From NCBI GenBank assembly GCA_026709335.1, contig JAPOTE010000052.1, forward strand, positions 1-38,071: a DNA stretch of 38,071 nucleotides, read 5' to 3'. The notes below the pieces were generated by a model. That model ran no database searches and had not been told where the DNA came from. It saw only the letters and a list, made by a program, of their open reading frames with translations. The position numbers and the translations under genes were made by a program. Numbering within the stretch: position 1 is the first letter of the stretch; each line of letters begins with the position of its first letter. Shown here piece by piece: positions 35,701-38,071 of the stretch. Source of the DNA: Bacteroidota bacterium (GTDB lineage Bacteria; Bacteroidota; Rhodothermia; Rhodothermales; Bin80).

Positions 35701-38071
35701 CTCCTCGACCATCGGAAACTTCAAGCAAGATTTCAACGCGGCCTGTATCGGTTGGTGCAGTCCAATATGCCATGGGGGTATCAGCCGCCGTGAATCTCCC
35801 AATATCCGCACTCCAAGAGTAGGTAAGCGGATCTCCGTCAGGGTCTGTCGCAATCGCTTTTAGTTGTACTTCTCCGGAGCGAGGCACCGTGCACGGGGTA
35901 CAGGTGGCAGTCACCATGGGAAGCTCATTCAAGTCAATGACTTTTACCAAGACCTTTACTGAATCAACTCCTCCAAACTCATCCTGAGCATGTACGGTTA
36001 ATTCAAACAAGTTCGGCTCTATTTCATAATCCTCGCCAGGCCCGATATAGCGGACCACTCCATCATGTCTGCCCACCCTAAACCGATCTTGATCTCCAAG
36101 TACTATTGAGTATACCAGCTCGTTGCCATCGGGATCTGTGGCAGATACTGTACCGAGATCGACAGGATTGACTCGGCCATCCAGATTTTCGGGTAACTCA
36201 AAGGTGTAAGAGGGTTGCCCAAATTCTGGTTCATAATTGATGACTTCAATTTCTGCTTCGGCAGATGCGAAGCCTCCAAATCCGTCAGAAACCTCAATGC
36301 GGATCGTGTAAATTCCAGGTTGACCTGGGGCAGTCCAAGTTGTGGCTGGTTCATCGAGTGCCCCATCGAAGCTCCCGGATGGCGCACTCCACTCATAAGT
36401 TAATTCGTCTCCATCGGGATCGGTAGCTGTAGCCGTCATGTGTACCACACCTCCGAGTTCAACTTTGCATGGCATACATGAAATTGTTACAGTTGGTGGC
36501 CGATTAGGAGGCAAAGTATGATCAAGAATCGTTACCTCAATCGATGAGGGGGTGCCTTTTTCGAGTTCCTCCGGCAAGGTGCCAAGTTCTATAGTAAATG
36601 CCTCGTCGTCTTGATCCGAATCTTCGAGAGTTGTAATAGTGCCAGTTCCACTCGTTGCGTTAGCGGCGATCACAACCTGTGTCATCGGCGTATAGTCCTC
36701 CGGTTCAGCAGTAATCGGTGTAAGTATAATCGGGGCCGTTATTGTCTTTGACATAGTTTTGGACATCAAAACTGTCACGGTAAGAGTTTCTCCTTCGTCA
36801 ACTGGATTTGGGGTAACTGATAAACTTACCTTCGGCGGAGATACTATGTCGTCATTGATAATCGTACCTGTTCCCGTGTCGCTAGAGGCTACTGACCATG
36901 TAGTTTCGGAGACCGTTAGACCGACTGTAAAGGTTTCATCTTCCTCCACGATTACATCTTCGATCGTCTCGACCGTGAAGCTCTGTGCCTCTCCTGCCGT
37001 ACCCTCGAAGGATAGAGATGCAGTATTCTCCTTATAGTCTATTCCCGAGTTTGCAGTGCCATCCAGAAAATTCTGGGTCACTGTCAGGCCGTCCGGCACA
37101 TTTCCAATCAGAGTTACGGTGAAAGTGATTGATTCCCCTTCGTTGGCAGAGGCATCTCCGATGCTCAAGGAAGCGATAACTGCATTCCAGATTGCAGTGG
37201 CGGTAACGGGATTAAGTGGGCCGGTATTGAGGCCATCGGTAGCAGAATTAGCAGTTACTGTAACGACTACGTGAGCATTTCCATTCGGTGTGAGGAGCAG
37301 CGTATAAGTGGTTGCGCTACTAGCGGTAAAAGTCCCCTTGACTGCACCGGTGACCGTTATATCGCCATTGACGAAACCAGTCACATCCTCGTCAAAGGTG
37401 AAAGTGGCCGTGAAGGGAGTTCGATCATTAATCTTGTCTGGAACGCCGGTAATGCTTACGGAGGGGGCGCCTCCATCCCAGATCGCAGTTTTGGAGACGT
37501 TGTTGGTGGGGCCAGTGTTGAGACCGTCGGTGGCGGAGTTAGCTTCTACGGTGACAACCACATTAGCATTTCCAATCGGTGTGAGGAGCAGCGTATAGGT
37601 GGTTGCGCTACTAGCGGTAAAGGCCCCCTTGACTGCACCGGTGACCGTTATATCGCCATTGACGAAACCAGTCACATCCTCGTCAAAGGTGAAAGTGGCC
37701 GTGAAGGGAGTTCGATCATTAATCTTGTCTGGAACGCCGGTAATGCTTACGGAGGGGGCGCCTCCATCCCAGATCGCAGTTTTGGAGACGTTGTTGGTGG
37801 GGCCAGTGTTGAGACCGTCGGTGGCGGAGTTAGCTTCTACGGTGACAACCACATTAGCATTTCCAATCGGTGTGAGGAGCAGCGTATAGGTGGTTGCGCT
37901 ACTAGCGGTAAAGGCCCCCTTGACTGCACCGGTGACCGTTATATCGCCATTGACGAAACCAGTCACATCCTCGTCAAAGGTGAAAGTGGCCGTGAAGGGA
38001 GTTCGATCATTAATCTTGTCTGGAACGCCGGTAATGCTTACGGAGGGGGCGCCTCCATCCCAGATCGCAGT
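32753..38071 (-). CDS. Giant modular surface protein with C-terminal autotransporter-like barrel (5' end beyond window)
   Basis: The frame is open from the right edge to TGA at 32753, so about 1,772 C-terminal residues are seen and the start is missing. In order it holds three or more 97-residue Ig-like repeats (SVSITGVPDKIND; FTATFTFDEDVTGF). Two Calx-beta-type domains follow (ANEGESITFTVTL; DEDETF-like acidic loop; GTGTIINDD). Three alternating PKD and cadherin-like pairs come next, with DPDGD calcium motifs (ATDPDGDELTYEWSAPSG; SYTFELPENLDG). A cadherin/Big-type region (VLANDTDPEGD; DAFSYVVSD) precedes a roughly 330-residue beta-strand-rich tail (WFIWGQGDIQEF; GYDGSLSTAYLGLDTRL) resembling an autotransporter barrel. 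It is likely a cell-surface adhesin. Secretion by a type V-like route is inferred from the tail. Confidence 0.85.
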   Translation of the reverse strand, partial: TAIWDGGAPSVSITGVPDKINDRTPFTATFTFDEDVTGFVNGDITVTGAVKGAFTASSATTYTLLLTPIGNANVVVTVEANSATDGLNTGPTNNVSKTAIWDGGAPSVSITGVPDKINDRTPFTATFTFDEDVTGFVNGDITVTGAVKGAFTASSATTYTLLLTPIGNANVVVTVEANSATDGLNTGPTNNVSKTAIWDGGAPSVSITGVPDKINDRTPFTATFTFDEDVTGFVNGDITVTGAVKGTFTASSATTYTLLLTPNGNAHVVVTVTANSATDGLNTGPLNPVTATAIWNAVIASLSIGDASANEGESITFTVTLIGNVPDGLTVTQNFLDGTANSGIDYKENTASLSFEGTAGEAQSFTVETIEDVIVEEDETFTVGLTVSETTWSVASSDTGTGTIINDDIVSPPKVSLSVTPNPVDEGETLTVTVLMSKTMSKTITAPIILTPITAEPEDYTPMTQVVIAANATSGTGTITTLEDSDQDDEAFTIELGTLPEELEKGTPSSIEVTILDHTLPPNRPPTVTISCMPCKVELGGVVHMTATATDPDGDELTYEWSAPSGSFDGALDEPATTWTAPGQPGIYTIRIEVSDGFGGFASAEAEIEVINYEPEFGQPSYTFELPENLDGRVNPVDLGTVSATDPDGNELVYSIVLGDQDRFRVGRHDGVVRYIGPGEDYEIEPNLFELTVHAQDEFGGVDSVKVLVKVIDLNELPMVTATCTPCTVPRSGEVQLKAIATDPDGDPLTYSWSADIGRFTAADTPMAYWTAPTDTGRVEILLEVSDGRGGSASVSVNVNVANRSPVFEQPTYSFELSENLGGQTQPVRLGTVIAEDPDQDALAYEMISGELQWFTVDKLDGAFHYIGPGEDYEIEPNLFELTVCVQDELGGVDSVEVLVEVIDLNEIPTVTVTCTPCIVHRFGEVRLDASAMDPDGDPLIYAWSTDAGEFTGEDSRPVVHWIAPSDTGRVDLHVEVSDGRGGFASATATVKVFNRSPSFEKSAYTFELVENMSGQTQPVPLGTVAALDPDRDVLNYELVSGDQQRFVVSMQEGVIQYIGTGESFETLPNRFGLRVRAKDEFQAEAYTDVTIEVTDINEKPEATNDVAVTAEDQAVTIDVLANDTDPEGDFLRVQSTTEAVHGVVDIDSEGHVIYTPEPDFHGTDAFSYVVSDEQGFTDHASVEMTVLPVNDTPIAVGTIPDQILDEGGEEVHLDLLPYFLDIDGDVLTYSVQSDPGVLLVKVTETILTLTPIRYGPATVQISASDPEGFYAIQRFDVNVSDHPQRAIIEHLLAANARNHLSSLRMALGRRMELDTCRASWLEVMGRNVPLNREEAAGIPMQIGRTAYSAVFSALKLREGVDESSHLTHFSTFPGTYKQLNSTLHSIPSQVLGIRNTPSTATADFLLGWGDLEIKEERCPVSRRWFIWGQGDIQEFEGIPSVHGYNAGYDGSLSTAYLGLDTRLGRRWLVGVALSRNRSAGEWYVAASGGRLTQSMMAIHPYVRWATRSSSVWASIGAGSGDTRNTRNTGWIGTSQASLRLWLIELEKQFGTGNKFGFAILGDIGSAKLWTGTGKETIDGQSVVVNQARIGVDLSLPVRFGGAELKPFGTVHARHDGGAGITGNGIEIAGGFQVALNIIRIDAQARTLAYYSVEGYDERGAAVTFTFGEQRSREGFSFSISPRWGSSARSSDKLFRDQNLLGEHLNIKEIDRWILDMRANYTVQLPAGFKLNFGGSYENEFGGPGFSMSLIHSTPTKTTTIPYQYEELLIQE
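37188..38071 (-). repeat. 291-bp tandem repeats encoding Ig-like domains
   Basis: The coding DNA repeats with a 291-bp (97-codon) period: 37188-37478 (diverged copy), 37479-37769 and 37770-38060. The last two look identical by eye over their full length. Each unit encodes one Ig-like domain with the motif SVSITGVPDKIND and ends in AIWDGGAP. The array continues beyond the right edge. Such identity implies recent duplication or gene conversion, and it also makes the copy number in an assembly unreliable. Confidence 0.9.

Noticed and set aside
37308-37889. Two identical 96-codon plus-strand open frames
   Set aside because: They are the antisense image of the 291-bp repeats in the adhesin gene and not independent genes.
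37188-38071. Repeat array considered as CRISPR
   Set aside because: The 291-bp units are contiguous, in frame and coding, without short repeats or unique spacers.

Overview
This window most likely comes from an aerobic, diderm, marine-type bacterium of the Bacteroidota/Rhodothermota/Balneolota sphere. The assignment is inferred from gene families, not from a marker gene. Supporting signs are a secreted 6-bladed beta-propeller, an LVIVD-repeat protein, a decayed type IX-secretion-like C-terminal sorting domain, a large outer-membrane barrel, a short HU protein, several DUF1080 and PQQ proteins, and few clear Shine-Dalgarno sites. Base composition is moderate, with AT-rich spacers. No tRNA, rRNA or CRISPR array was recognised.

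Region 1 (1-7936) is the standout: a bacterial sterol biosynthesis cluster. On the minus strand, in transcription order, it encodes an NSDHL/SdmB-like 3beta-hydroxysteroid dehydrogenase/decarboxylase, a Rieske oxygenase of the SdmA type, an ERG24/ERG4-family sterol C-14 reductase, a clear CYP51 (sterol 14alpha-demethylase), and a squalene-epoxidase-like flavoprotein that runs off the left edge. Genes are packed with short gaps and overlaps, including a 4-nt ATGA overlap between CYP51 and the epoxidase. A squalene synthase is transcribed divergently across a 732-bp AT-rich spacer. Together they cover squalene formation, epoxidation, 14-demethylation, 14-reduction and C-4 demethylation. Only the oxidosqualene cyclase is missing, and it may lie just beyond position 1.

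Region 2 (about 7940-10690) is a scar zone. It holds a 5'-truncated IS1634-type transposase remnant, an intact secreted beta-propeller gene, and a frameshifted C-terminal sorting-domain remnant in otherwise non-coding DNA.

Region 3 (10688-20725, plus strand) is a periplasmic oxidation block. It encodes a PEGA-like lipoprotein, a creatininase-family hydrolase, an unknown exported protein, a 1088-residue DUF1080/ThuA/PQQ-sugar-dehydrogenase fusion, a cytochrome c, an SMP-30 lactonase, a HAD phosphatase and a PQQ dehydrogenase with its own heme c domain. The set looks like extracytoplasmic sugar or alcohol oxidation with electron delivery to cytochrome c. A 13-bp hairpin separates it from the convergent block.

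Region 4 (20861-32474, minus strand) holds a second DUF1080 protein, a nucleoside/H+-symporter-type MFS carrier, an LVIVD protein, a DUF305 protein, a large barrel protein, a TPM-domain protein, ModB, ModA, a zinc-ribbon/TPR membrane protein and HU. The zinc-ribbon/TPR gene and the HAD gene of region 3 both appear to start at ATC codons placed 6 nt after a good ribosome-binding site.

Region 5 (32753-38071, minus strand) is the C-terminal 1,770 codons or so of a giant modular surface protein. It has Ig-like repeats, Calx-beta, PKD/cadherin pairs and a C-terminal autotransporter-like barrel. Its 5' end is off the right edge and contains near-identical 291-bp tandem repeats.
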